DNA of 19,334 nt, taken from contig JBLIMK010000080.1 of NCBI GenBank assembly GCA_047638715.1, positions 1-19,334 on the forward strand, given 5' to 3'. Shown here piece after piece: positions 1 to 7,782 of the stretch. The translations under genes were made by a program, and so were the position numbers. Under the pieces are notes generated by a model. The model worked only from the letters and a program-made list of their open reading frames with translations, ran no database searches and was not told the DNA's origin. Origin of the DNA: SHLQ01 sp047638715. GTDB lineage: Bacteria; Actinomycetota; Acidimicrobiia; Acidimicrobiales; SHLQ01. How positions within the stretch are numbered: the first letter of the stretch is position 1; every line of letters begins with the position of its first letter.

Positions 1-1812
1 CCCTTCGAAGAGGTGGTAGGTGACCGGAATGTCCTTGGCTTCGAGTGCCTCCACGATCGCGTCGGCTTGGCTTGGCGGCACGACCATGTCTTCGGTTCCC
101 TGCAGCACCAGCATCGGAACGTCGATCTTGTCGACGTGGGTCAGCGGCGAGCGGTCTACATATATTGCTTCGTCCTCGGGCCAAGCGCCGACGAGGCGGT
201 CGAGGTAGCGAGCTTCGAACTTGTGGGTATCGGCTGCGAGCGAGCCTAAATCGGTGACCCCGTACCGGCTGATTCCACCGCTGAATACGTCGAAGTGGGC
301 AACTGCGTTCAGGACCGTCAGCCCGCCAGCGCTTCCGCCCTCGATAATCAGCTTGTTCGGATCGACTCGGCCGGCATCTGCCAAATGTTTGGCGGCCGCT
401 ACGCAATCGACGACATCAGCCACACCCCAGGAGTTACGAAGCTCGTTGCGATAGAGCCTTCCGTAGAGCGTCGAGCCTCGATAGTCGACGTCGGCAACCG
501 CAACACCACGGCTCGTCCAGTAACGAATCGCCAGACTGAGTTGCCGGCGCGCCGCCGAAGTGGGACCCCCGTGCACGAGCACGAGCAGCGGCGGAAGACC
601 CTCGAGCGTCTGCCCTTCGGCGAGCGCCGGCTCGTAGAACAGCGCGTGGGCGGTGGTACCAGGAGCTTGCGTTGGGTCGACCTCGGACACGTCGAAGGCG
701 ATGAATTCGGGTTCCGGAAAGAGCTCGGCACCGAGGCCCAGATCGCGAGACTTCGATAGTTGCGTGGCCTCGATTCCATCGTGCACCCAAACAGCGCTCT
801 CTTGGTCGTAGGACGCGCCGACGTAAACCACTCGGCCGTCGGACAACGAACGAATCGAGCCGACCGACGAGTGCCGATCCTCGACATAACCGTTGGGGAA
901 ACCAATCGTGTCGCCGTGTGGAGTGCCAGCAACCACGACGATCCCGGCTTGAGCTGCGTCATCAGTGTCGAGTTCGCACCAGCGGCTGATGCCAAAAACC
1001 CATCCCGGCGTAGCGATCTCGAAGTCTCCCTCAACAACCGGCGTGCGTTCTCCCGATGTTGGATCGATTTCGATGAGGTTCCACCAATTCGACTTGTCGG
1101 TGACGACGAGAAGCCGTCCGTCTCGGGTCCAATCGGGCAGCACCATCGACTCGGGGTCGGTGTGAGGCTCGATACCGGCAATCTGGTGCACCGCCGCAGA
1201 CTCCACCTCACCGTCGAGCCACTGCGGGTCGATCATGACGAGATCCGTCGCGTCCCAGGGCATGTTTGGGTTGTCCCAGGCAACACACACGAGCTGTCCG
1301 CCGAGGCCGAAGCGCGGCGACGCAAAGAAATCGTGACTGGACAGGAGCACGAGTTCGGTGCCCTGGCCGTCGACGCTGACTGCGACAATCTCGTTCTCGA
1401 CCGGGTAGTCGGGTGCTCCATCATGTCGTTCACGGACGCAGACGAACCACTGACCATCGGGGCTGAACCTGCCGTCGGCATACCTATACCCGGACGACGT
1501 GAGCTGTGTCTCTTTTCGGACATCGACGTCGAGCCGGAAGACCTCGCCAGCTCGAGCGTCATCGCTGTAGACCAAGCGGCCGTCAGCGACCCACCAAGCT
1601 CCCCCGCCGTATTCGTGCACTCGTGTGCGTACGTTCGCGTCGGGACCCGTGATCTCCTCGATTTCGCCTTCTCGCCATCGCACGATCGCTGTTCGTCCAT
1701 CTTCGGACGGTCGACTCTCGGCCCAATACACATCGGTGCCGTCGGCGATGACTTCGCTGATCCCGACCGCGCCCGACACGAGAAGTTCGGCAGTAATCGG
1801 TGAAGGAATCAT
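1..1812 (-). CDS. S9-family (prolyl oligopeptidase / acylaminoacyl-peptidase type) serine peptidase, C-terminus cut by window edge
   Basis: Reading from ATG at 1812 toward position 1 gives 604 uninterrupted codons that leave the window. The first ~380 residues are Trp/Asp-rich with recurring blade-like motifs (for example FSPDGQWF and DWTRDGRLL), as expected of the beta-propeller that gates S9 peptidases. The C-terminal alpha/beta-hydrolase part contains VLVHGGP, the nucleophile elbow GGSAGG with Ser494 as likely nucleophile, and GTEDMVVPP with Asp575 as likely acid. The last visible residues are YHLFEG, so the catalytic His, normally a few residues later in an EGHGF-like motif, lies just outside. 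Family members usually have 600-680 residues, so little is missing. These enzymes cleave or trim short peptides; there is no signal peptide, so it is probably cytoplasmic. Its ATG overlaps the TGA of the upstream aminotransferase (ATGA), which implies co-transcription and translational coupling. The exact substrate is unknown. Confidence 0.9.
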   Translation of the reverse strand, partial: MIPSPITAELLVSGAVGISEVIADGTDVYWAESRPSEDGRTAIVRWREGEIEEITGPDANVRTRVHEYGGGAWWVADGRLVYSDDARAGEVFRLDVDVRKETQLTSSGYRYADGRFSPDGQWFVCVRERHDGAPDYPVENEIVAVSVDGQGTELVLLSSHDFFASPRFGLGGQLVCVAWDNPNMPWDATDLVMIDPQWLDGEVESAAVHQIAGIEPHTDPESMVLPDWTRDGRLLVVTDKSNWWNLIEIDPTSGERTPVVEGDFEIATPGWVFGISRWCELDTDDAAQAGIVVVAGTPHGDTIGFPNGYVEDRHSSVGSIRSLSDGRVVYVGASYDQESAVWVHDGIEATQLSKSRDLGLGAELFPEPEFIAFDVSEVDPTQAPGTTAHALFYEPALAEGQTLEGLPPLLVLVHGGPTSAARRQLSLAIRYWTSRGVAVADVDYRGSTLYGRLYRNELRNSWGVADVVDCVAAAKHLADAGRVDPNKLIIEGGSAGGLTVLNAVAHFDVFSGGISRYGVTDLGSLAADTHKFEARYLDRLVGAWPEDEAIYVDRSPLTHVDKIDVPMLVLQGTEDMVVPPSQADAIVEALEAKDIPVTYHLFEG

Positions 1813-3002
1813 GCCAAAAAGTCTACGATACGTTGCACGCCCTCGCCTAGATCGTCGTCGCCGAGAGCGAAGGAGAGCCGGGCAGCGCCACCGATGCCGA
1901 AGGCTTCGCCCGGAACAATGGCCACCTTCGAATGCTCGAGTAGAGCTGCGGCAAGATCGAGTGTGGTGTCGATCTGGTAGCCCTTGATGTTTTGGCCCAA
2001 GATTCGCGCGAAGCTCGGGTACGCATAAAACGCCCCCTGAGTTTCGATGATGTCGATGCCCTCGACGCCCGACAGCAGCGCAAACATCGTCTGGCGTCGG
2101 CGATCGAAAGCTTCGCACATTTCGGCCACCGCGTCGAGAGGTCCCGACACCGCGGCGAGCGCAGCCTTCTGAGCCACGTTGTTGACGTTGCTCGTGAAAT
2201 GACTCTGCAGGTTGGTTGCCGCCTTGACCACATCGGTCGGCCCGATCATCCACCCAACGCGCCAGCCCGTCATGGCGTAGGTCTTGGCCACGCCATTCAG
2301 GATCAGACACTGATCGGCGAGTTCTGGAACGACCACGGGCATTGAGTGGTGCTCGTTGTCTCCATAGACGAGGTGTTCGTAGATCTCGTCGGTGATGACC
2401 CAAATGCCATGTTCGACGGCCCAACGCCCAATGGCTTCGATCTCGCTTCGGTCGTACATCGAACCCGTTGGGTTAGACGGCGAGACGAACAACAGAATTT
2501 TCGTCTTGTCGGTGCGGGCAGCTTCGAGCTGTTCGACCGTGGCGCGAAATCCACTCTCGACGGTGGTCACCACAGGCACATGCCGAGCACCTGTCAGTGC
2601 AATCGACTCTGGGTAGGTGGTCCAGAAGGGGGCGGGCACGATGACCTCGTCGCCTGGATCACACAACACGGCGAAGGCGTTCGCCACTGCCTGTTTCCCG
2701 CCGTTCGTGACCAGAACGTTTGCCGCCTCACATGCAAATCCCGAGTCGCGCATGGTCTTGGCTGCGATCGCCTCTCGAAGCGCTGGCAACCCGCTGGACG
2801 GGGTGTACTTGTGATTCGCTGGATCGCTGCATGCAGCAATAGCGGCTTCGACGATGTGCTGGGGCGTCGGGAAGTCGGGCTCACCCGCTCCAAATCCGAC
2901 GACGGGCTCGCCGGCGGCCTTGAGTGCCTTGGCCTTCGCGGTGATCGACAGCGTCGCCGACTCCTGAATTGCACCGATCCGATCCGAGATGCGCGCACCC
3001 AT
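1809..3002 (-). CDS. Class I/II PLP-dependent aminotransferase, aspartate aminotransferase type
   Basis: A 397-residue protein, normal for a class I aspartate aminotransferase. Visible motifs: substrate-loop GAGEPDF (38-44), the TNGGKQA cofactor-phosphate region (~99-105), SNPTG with Asn177, ITDEIYEHL with Asp205 pairing the pyridine nitrogen, and NGVAKTYAMTGWRVGW with Lys240 as the Schiff-base lysine and Arg248. The pattern fits the Ib subgroup (AspB/AspC of actinobacteria and Bacillus), which transfers the amino group between aspartate and 2-oxoglutarate; some relatives also accept prephenate or aromatic keto acids, so I give no symbol. The ATG at 3002 is chosen because TTGGAG ends 5 nt upstream and the MGARISDRIGAI N-terminus is typical; the frame stays open upstream to 3254 but would run into serC. 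It ends in a 4-bp ATGA overlap with the S9 peptidase gene, and 70 bp separate its start from divergent serC. Confidence 0.92.
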   Translation of the reverse strand: MGARISDRIGAIQESATLSITAKAKALKAAGEPVVGFGAGEPDFPTPQHIVEAAIAACSDPANHKYTPSSGLPALREAIAAKTMRDSGFACEAANVLVTNGGKQAVANAFAVLCDPGDEVIVPAPFWTTYPESIALTGARHVPVVTTVESGFRATVEQLEAARTDKTKILLFVSPSNPTGSMYDRSEIEAIGRWAVEHGIWVITDEIYEHLVYGDNEHHSMPVVVPELADQCLILNGVAKTYAMTGWRVGWMIGPTDVVKAATNLQSHFTSNVNNVAQKAALAAVSGPLDAVAEMCEAFDRRRQTMFALLSGVEGIDIIETQGAFYAYPSFARILGQNIKGYQIDTTLDLAAALLEHSKVAIVPGEAFGIGGAARLSFALGDDDLGEGVQRIVDFLA

Positions 3003-3072
3003 AGAAACTCCAATGAAAGTTATGTAGCTGAAACGACGCGAGTCGCCGATTCCAACTGCGAAACTACCGGGT
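3003..3072. promoter_or_regulatory. Divergent promoter region between the aminotransferase gene and serC
   Basis: Only 70 bp separate the two divergent start codons, so both promoters must lie here or inside the neighbouring coding sequences. Toward serC, GAAACT (3060-3065) sits exactly 7 nt before the ATG. That fits a leaderless actinobacterial -10 of the NANNNT kind, and serC shows no Shine-Dalgarno sequence. On the minus strand a TACATA-like hexamer lies shortly upstream of the GGAG ribosome binding site (complement of 3008-3011). I see no clear -35 box for either direction. The assignment is inferred from spacing and is weak. Confidence 0.35.
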
Positions 3073-4197
3073 ATGACATCAATCCCAGACATCACGATTC
3101 CTGACTCGATGCGCCCGCTCGACGGCCGCTTCGGCTCGGGTCCATCGAAGGTGCGTTCCGAAGCAGTAGCCGAACTTGCTGCCGACGCCGACGGTCTCCT
3201 CGGCACGAGCCATCGCCAAGACACGGTCAAGCTGGTCGTCGCCGCACTTCGCAACGGACTGCTCGAAATGTTCGACGCCCCCGACGGCTACCAGATCCTG
3301 CTTGGCAACGGCGGTGCAACCCTCTTTTGGGACGCGGCAACCTTCGGCCTGATCGAGAACAGCGGCCAATTTCTGGTGGCTGGAGAATTCAGCAACAAGT
3401 TCGCGAAGGCCGCCACGCTTGCGCCACATCTCGGCGATCATCACATCGTCGAAGGCGAACCCGGCACCGCGCCAGAGATGATCGCAAACCCCGAGGTCGA
3501 CGTCTACTGCTACCCGCACAACGAGACCTCCACCGGTGTTTCGTTCCCGGTCGAACGCCCCGACGGCGGCGAAGGCCTCGTGCTTGTCGACGCAACATCG
3601 GGCGCTGGCGGCCTACGTTTCGACGCAGCCAACAGCGACGCCTACTACTTCGCTCCCCAGAAATGTTTCAGCTCCGACGGTGGGCTCTGGCTAGCGCTTT
3701 GTTCACCCGCGGCTATGGAACGCATCAACCAGATCGATGCCACAGGTCGCTGGGTTCCAGAGATCCTCAATCTGAAGACCGCAATGGACAACAGCCTCAA
3801 GGATCAGACCTACAACACGCCCGCTCTGGCCACCATTTACCTCACACTCAAATACACCGAATGGGTGAACGAGAACGGCGGACTCGACTTCGCAGCGGGC
3901 CGCTCCGACCAGTCCGCCGAGATCATGTACGGCTGGGCGAACGCGAGCGACTACGCAACGCCATTCGTGCAGAGTGAGGCCAACCGCAGTCACGTCGTCG
4001 CAACGATCGACCTCGACGACAGCATCGATGCCGACACGGTCGTTGCTGTGCTTCGAGCGAACGGCATTCTCGACACATCTGGCTACCGCAAGCTTGGACG
4101 CAACCAAATGCGGATCTCGATGATGCCCGCGGTCGATCCGAGCGACATTCAGGCCCTCACCAACTGCATCGATCACGTCGCCAGCGCGCTCGCGTAG
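3073..4197 (+). CDS. serC: Phosphoserine aminotransferase (mycobacterial-type SerC)
   Basis: A 374-residue PLP enzyme that converts 3-phosphohydroxypyruvate and glutamate to 3-phosphoserine and 2-oxoglutarate, the second step of serine synthesis in the cytoplasm. Diagnostic stretches: RPLDGRFGSGPSKVR near the N-terminus, GLLGTSHRQDTVK (41-53), LGNGGATLFWDAATFGL (~77-93), PHNETSTGV (148-156), VDATSGAGG (172-180) and YYFAPQKCFSSDGG with Lys197 as the Schiff-base lysine. The length and the RFGSGPSK start match the actinobacterial (Mycobacterium-like) SerC family rather than the ~360-residue enterobacterial form. Start at ATG 3073: no Shine-Dalgarno precedes it, and a GAAACT hexamer 7 nt upstream suggests a leaderless mRNA. 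It is divergent from another aminotransferase; serA and serB are not in the window. Confidence 0.95.
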   Translation: MTSIPDITIPDSMRPLDGRFGSGPSKVRSEAVAELAADADGLLGTSHRQDTVKLVVAALRNGLLEMFDAPDGYQILLGNGGATLFWDAATFGLIENSGQFLVAGEFSNKFAKAATLAPHLGDHHIVEGEPGTAPEMIANPEVDVYCYPHNETSTGVSFPVERPDGGEGLVLVDATSGAGGLRFDAANSDAYYFAPQKCFSSDGGLWLALCSPAAMERINQIDATGRWVPEILNLKTAMDNSLKDQTYNTPALATIYLTLKYTEWVNENGGLDFAAGRSDQSAEIMYGWANASDYATPFVQSEANRSHVVATIDLDDSIDADTVVAVLRANGILDTSGYRKLGRNQMRISMMPAVDPSDIQALTNCIDHVASALA

Positions 4198-4383
4198 TTT
4201 TTCGGCTCATCGACGTCGAGGCCGAACTAGGCGACCGTTCAGATGTGTGAACGCGATGTGAAGCTGTTCATAGGCCAAAACACCCAGAGAACAAAGCGGC
4301 GCAACCGTTTCCAAATCGCGCCGAAAGTGATGGGCTTCTCGCTGCCTGGCAACCGCCAAGCATGCTGACGAAGGAAGTCCCCC
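4198..4383 (+). promoter_or_regulatory. Structured 5' leader / intergenic region upstream of the spondin-domain gene
   Basis: This 186-bp gap holds no gene that I can support. Its right half can fold in three ways. CGGCGC (4297-4302) pairs perfectly with GCGCCG (4318-4323). TGC-C-TGGC (4343-4350) pairs with GCCA-A-GCA (4355-4362) around an AACC loop, with one C/A mismatch. GGGCTTC (4332-4338) pairs with GAAGTCC (4374-4380) with one G-U wobble; this last stem encloses the second hairpin and covers the GGAAG core of the Shine-Dalgarno sequence AAGGAAG (4371-4377), which lies 6 nt before the ATG. That geometry could control translation. I could not match it to a named riboswitch class. A T-run (4198-4202) followed by a TCGACGTCGA palindrome (4210-4219) lies just after serC, but it is not in terminator order. 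Confidence 0.4.
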
Positions 4384-5715
4384 ATGAAGAAGAGAGCGAG
4401 TCTCGCACTCATCGCACTGCTCGCCACGGTGTTGCCCACCGTGGTGACATCGACGGCTAGCGCAAGCTCCTACCGGCCCGATGTGGAAGCGACCTACACG
4501 GTCGAACTCCGGAACATTACAACCGGCCAGTATCTAACACCGCCGAACTTTGCCGCCCACGACGACAACCTCGAGGTGTTCGAGCGCGGTGATGAAGCAA
4601 GCCCTGGCATACAGGCACTAGCCGAGAATGGAGCCGTGCCAGTGCTCGCCGCCGAACTCGCAGCCGCAGTCGCAACCGCTGGTGGCGTCAGTGGCGTTGG
4701 CAGCCCCGGAGCAATAGGTCCGCTCTCTCCCGGTGAGACCAGCGCCTTCGAATTCACCACGTCGGCCGAGTACCTCAGCGTCGCTGCGATGGTCGTTTGC
4801 ACCAACGACGGCTTCGCTGGACTCGACGGCCGTCGCCTTCCCGGACGTGACGGTCAGAGCCGCACATACCGCCTCAATGCATATGACGCCGGAACCGAGA
4901 TCAACACCGAGCTCCGCATCGACCTCGTACCAGCGCCGTTCTGCGGACCGGGCGCCGGCTCGACCGAATCGAACCCTGACCTCGCTGAGAACGGAGAGAT
5001 TCGTCGCCACCGCACACTTCGTGGCGTCGGCGACCTCGCTCACTCCCTCGACTGGAGCGGCCCGGTAGCCGAACTCACGATTACACGCAACGACCCGGCA
5101 CCCACCTACACGATTCAGGTCGAGAACATCACGAGCGGTCAGTACCTGACGCCGCCGAACATCGCGCTTCACAACAGGAGCGTCCACGTGTTCGAACGTG
5201 GCGAGTACGCCAGCGCGGGCGTGCAAGCGTTGGCCGAGAATGGCGCTGTTGCAGCGCTGGCGGCCGAGTTGGGCGCCTGGATCGATGCTGCTGGACTCGG
5301 TTCGAGCGGTGTTGGCAGCCCTGGGGTCATTGGACCTCTCGCTCCTGGTGAGACGAGCACCTTCACGGTTACGAGCAAAGAAAAGCGGCTCAGCGTCGCG
5401 GCGATGGTCGTCTGCACGAACGACGGATTCGCCGGGCTCGACAGCCGGGGCATACCGAAGCGGGATGGCGAGAGCCGCACCTACTACGTTCGCGCAAACG
5501 ACGCCGGAACCGAGATCAACACCGAGCTCCGCATCGACCTCGTACCGGCGCCGTTCTGCGGACCGGGCGCCGGCTCGACCGAATCGAACGTAGACCTCGC
5601 TGAGAATGGTGTGATCTCGCGTCATCGGACACTTCGCGGTGTCGGCGACCTCGCTGACTCGCTCGACTGGAGCGGCCCGGTAGCCAAGGTCACGATCACG
5701 CGAAACGCGGGCTAA
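4384..5715 (+). CDS. Secreted protein with two tandem spondin-type (Spondin_N-like) domains
   Basis: 443 residues. MKKRASLALIALLATVLPTV is a classical Sec signal with a likely cut after ASA (residue 27). The mature protein is two ~200-residue repeats (about 38-236 and 241-441) joined by DPAP. Each repeat has the order YT(V/I)-x-(L/V)-x-NIT-x-GQYLTPPN, VFERG-x-x-AS, GVGSPG-x-IGPL-x-PGETS, LSVAAMVVCTNDGFAGLD, DAGTEINTELRIDLVP, FCGPG and a closing DWSGPVA. This fits the bacterial spondin_N superfamily, whose eukaryotic members act in the extracellular matrix; bacterial roles are poorly known. Conserved Cys at VVCTND and PFCGPG may form a disulfide in each repeat. No wall anchor or second membrane segment is seen, so it is probably released or loosely attached. 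Start chosen by AAGGAAG 6 nt upstream and by the signal peptide. A strong terminator follows, so the gene seems monocistronic. Confidence 0.85.
   Translation: MKKRASLALIALLATVLPTVVTSTASASSYRPDVEATYTVELRNITTGQYLTPPNFAAHDDNLEVFERGDEASPGIQALAENGAVPVLAAELAAAVATAGGVSGVGSPGAIGPLSPGETSAFEFTTSAEYLSVAAMVVCTNDGFAGLDGRRLPGRDGQSRTYRLNAYDAGTEINTELRIDLVPAPFCGPGAGSTESNPDLAENGEIRRHRTLRGVGDLAHSLDWSGPVAELTITRNDPAPTYTIQVENITSGQYLTPPNIALHNRSVHVFERGEYASAGVQALAENGAVAALAAELGAWIDAAGLGSSGVGSPGVIGPLAPGETSTFTVTSKEKRLSVAAMVVCTNDGFAGLDSRGIPKRDGESRTYYVRANDAGTEINTELRIDLVPAPFCGPGAGSTESNVDLAENGVISRHRTLRGVGDLADSLDWSGPVAKVTITRNAG
4885..4974 (+). repeat. Intragenic repeat copy 1 (spondin domain 1)
   Basis: These 90 bp match 5500-5589 with a single difference (A at 4932 versus G at 5547). 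They encode the same 30 residues, from DAGTEINTEL to GSTESN. The offset of 615 bp is 205 codons, so the copies are in frame. Identity drops sharply on both sides. Confidence 0.9.
5500..5589 (+). repeat. Intragenic repeat copy 2 (spondin domain 2)
   Basis: Partner of the 90-bp repeat at 4885-4974, with 89 of 90 bases the same. Flanking DNA of the two domains, for example the codons just before DAGTE, has diverged even where the protein is similar. This suggests recent homogenisation or strong local constraint. Confidence 0.9.
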
Positions 5716-5767
5716 CCACACCGCAGTCCTGAAGAACTGCTTCCCCCACAGCTGCTTCCCCGAGCAG

Positions 5768-5820
5768 CAACATAGGGTCTGGCCCTCTCCGTCTCCGGAA
5801 GGCCAGACCCTTTGTTGTTC
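5768..5820. terminator. Strong stem-loop terminator between convergent genes, probably bidirectional
   Basis: AGGGTCTGGCC (5774-5784) and GGCCAGACCCT (5801-5811) are perfect complements around a 16-nt loop. Past one T/T mismatch the stem continues as CAACA (5768-5772) with TGTTG (5813-5817). On the plus strand the core stem is followed by TTTGTTGTT, so it ends the spondin gene. It sits 16 bp past the stop of ftsH on the other strand, where the tail is less U-rich, so it may also stop or stabilise the ftsH transcript. Confidence 0.85.
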
Positions 5821-5835
5821 CCGCGCGATGATGTT

Positions 5836-7704
5836 TTAGTTTGCGCTCAGCTCGTTGCGCAGATCGAGTTCGCTGCCGTCCGCCTCGGCGAGCGAAATCG
5901 GAGTCAAGCCCTCGAAGATGACCGCCAAGTCTTCCTTGTTCAAGGTCTCCTGATCGATCAGTGCCTCAGCGAGTCGATCGAGGACCGGGCGATGAAGCGT
6001 GAGGATTTCTCGGGCTTCATCGGCTGCCGTGTCGACAAGTAGTCGAACTTCGTCGTCGATCTTGTTCGCCATGACGTCGGAGTAGTTCTTGGCGTTCGCA
6101 GCTGCATAGATCTCGCCGATACCGACACCAAACTTCTGTAGCCCCAGGTTCGGACTCATACCGAAGTCGGTCACCATGGCCCGCGCAATCACCGTTACCC
6201 GCTCGATGTCGTTCGCTGCGCCAGTCGTTGGATCGCCAAAGATGATCTCCTCGGCGATTCGACCGCCCAGCAGCATGGCCATTTCGTCGGTCAACTCCGA
6301 CCGGCTCTTCAGAACCTTGTCCTTTTCGGGGAGCGCAAGCGTCCAGCCGAGGGCCTTGCCCCGAGCGATGATCGAAACCTTGTGGATCGGATCCGCGTTC
6401 GGCAGGACGTGGCCGACCAGAGCGTGCCCAGCCTCGTGGTAGGCAATGATGTACTTCTCCTTATCGGAGAGGGTCATCGAACCCTTCTCGGGTCCGGCGA
6501 TCACTCGGTCGAGCGCATCGTCGATCTCGGCCTGGCCAATTATCGAGAGTTCGCGGCGTGCCGCCAACAACGCAGCCTCGTTCAGGAGGTTTGCCAGATC
6601 GGCTCCGGTGAACCCTGGAGTTCGACGAGCGATCGTCTCGGGGTCAGCGTCGGGACCGAGGGGTTTCCCCTCCGCGTGCACGGCGATGATCTCGCGACGT
6701 CCGGAGACGTCGGGGCGTTCGACGGCCACCTGACGGTCGAATCGACCCGGACGAAGCAGCGCCGGATCGAGAACATCGGGTCGATTTGTTGCTGCGATGA
6801 AGATGACGCCGGTGTCGGCATCGAATCCGTCCATCTCGACGAGCAGCTGGTTGAGGGTTTGTTCGCGCTCCTCATTGCCGGCCACGGCGCTGCCGCCACG
6901 GTGCCGACCGACCGCGTCGATTTCGTCCACGAAGATGATGGCCGGAGCGTCCTTACGAGCCTGCTCGAACAGATCGCGCACTCGACTGGCGCCGACACCC
7001 GCATACATTTCGACGAAGTCGGAGCCGGACAATATGAAGAACGGGACACCCGCCTCGCCAGCGACGGCTCGGGCGAGAAGCGTCTTACCGGTTCCAGGAG
7101 GGCCATAGAGCAGCACGCCCTTGGGGATCTTTGCGCCGATCTTTTGGAAGCGGCCCGGGTCCGAGAGAAATTCTTTGATCTCGCTCAGCTCGACAACCGC
7201 TTCATTCGCCCCAGCGACATCGGCGAAGGTGACCTCACGCAGATCCCTTGAGTTCTTCTTCTTCTTGGCCGTGAACTTCTTGCGTGCTTTCTTGCCGTTG
7301 TTCATCCGGGACAAGATCACCCAGACGAGGACGATCATCAGCAGGAGCGGCGCAAGTCTGATGATCAGAGCAGCCCAATCGGTTCCTGGCGTTGATTGGA
7401 TCGTGTTGACGGCGATATCTGGTGTGGCCTCGATCAGCGTGGCGGCAAGCTCATCGGTATAGAGCGGTGGCACCACGGTTCGGAACTCGCTGCCATCTCG
7501 CAACACTCCGGTGATCGTCCCTGAGTTCTGCGTGAACTCGACAGACTCGACCTGACCATCTGCAACCTCGGTGCTGAACACACCGAATTCCATGTCGGGA
7601 GGCACCACGGTCGTCGGCGAATCGCCGAGAATCGAGAAGACGAGGACCGCGGAGGCGGCCACGAGGGCCACGGAGAGAAGGCGGATTCGACGGGTGCTAT
7701 TCAC
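5836..7704 (-). CDS. ftsH: ATP-dependent zinc metalloprotease FtsH
   Basis: Membrane-bound AAA+ protease that pulls out and degrades misfolded or short-lived membrane and cytosolic proteins. With GTG 7704 as start it has 622 residues. Order: TM1 (~9-26), a short extracytoplasmic domain, TM2 (~111-131), a Lys-rich linker, Walker A GPPGTGKT (201-208), Walker B IIFVDEID with Asp260/Glu261, the second region of homology ATNRPDVLDPALLRPGRFDRQ split around 304-324, the zinc site HEAGH (423-427) and the third zinc ligand Asp500 in GAANDIERV. All key residues are present. The frame is open to an ATG at 7761, but the extra 19 residues are unlike an FtsH N-terminus. GTG 7704 is favoured because TACTCT lies exactly 7 nt upstream and no Shine-Dalgarno is seen, implying a leaderless mRNA. 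It lies downstream of rsgA (77 bp gap) but seems to have its own promoter. Confidence 0.95.
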   Translation of the reverse strand: MNSTRRIRLLSVALVAASAVLVFSILGDSPTTVVPPDMEFGVFSTEVADGQVESVEFTQNSGTITGVLRDGSEFRTVVPPLYTDELAATLIEATPDIAVNTIQSTPGTDWAALIIRLAPLLLMIVLVWVILSRMNNGKKARKKFTAKKKKNSRDLREVTFADVAGANEAVVELSEIKEFLSDPGRFQKIGAKIPKGVLLYGPPGTGKTLLARAVAGEAGVPFFILSGSDFVEMYAGVGASRVRDLFEQARKDAPAIIFVDEIDAVGRHRGGSAVAGNEEREQTLNQLLVEMDGFDADTGVIFIAATNRPDVLDPALLRPGRFDRQVAVERPDVSGRREIIAVHAEGKPLGPDADPETIARRTPGFTGADLANLLNEAALLAARRELSIIGQAEIDDALDRVIAGPEKGSMTLSDKEKYIIAYHEAGHALVGHVLPNADPIHKVSIIARGKALGWTLALPEKDKVLKSRSELTDEMAMLLGGRIAEEIIFGDPTTGAANDIERVTVIARAMVTDFGMSPNLGLQKFGVGIGEIYAAANAKNYSDVMANKIDDEVRLLVDTAADEAREILTLHRPVLDRLAEALIDQETLNKEDLAVIFEGLTPISLAEADGSELDLRNELSAN

Positions 7705-7711
7705 AAACACG

Positions 7712-7717
7712 AGAGTA
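7712..7717 (-). promoter_or_regulatory. Predicted -10 box of leaderless ftsH promoter
   Basis: On the minus strand TACTCT is followed by 7 nt and then the GTG start at 7704. TANNNT at this distance is the known signature of leaderless promoters in actinobacteria. I see no convincing -35 box, which is common for this class. Confidence 0.55.
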
Positions 7718-7782
7718 TGTCGCTGTCCGGCCCAGTGGACATAGCGCATTTGGCCCATCAAGTCTGATTTTCAAAACCAAAC

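Noticed and set aside
760..1803. Long plus-strand open frame (347 codons) opposite the S9 peptidase
   Set aside because: The minus-strand frame encodes a clear S9 peptidase with catalytic motifs. The antisense frame has no recognisable domain and is a by-product of high GC content.
3003..3254. N-terminal extension of the aminotransferase up to 3254
   Set aside because: It would overlap the first ~180 bp of serC. ATG 3002 has a good ribosome binding site and a family-typical N-terminus.
4198..4226. Possible serC terminator (TTTTT then a TCGACGTCGA palindrome)
   Set aside because: The T-run is before the palindrome on the coding strand and the outer CGGC/GCCG arms are offset by 2 nt, so it does not have intrinsic terminator form.
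4250..4383. Attempt to match the spondin leader to c-di-GMP (GEMM) or c-di-AMP (ydaO) riboswitches
   Set aside because: Some short strings (CAAAGC, GGCAACC) are reminiscent, but the conserved core order and pairings of those classes are not present.
4618..5721. Minus-strand open frame of 367 codons opposite the spondin gene
   Set aside because: Its internal repetition simply mirrors the spondin repeats, and the plus frame has a signal peptide, a ribosome binding site and a terminator.
6382..7251. Plus-strand open frame of 289 codons inside ftsH
   Set aside because: It is antisense to the highly conserved AAA+ and zinc-protease motifs of FtsH and shows no protein family features.
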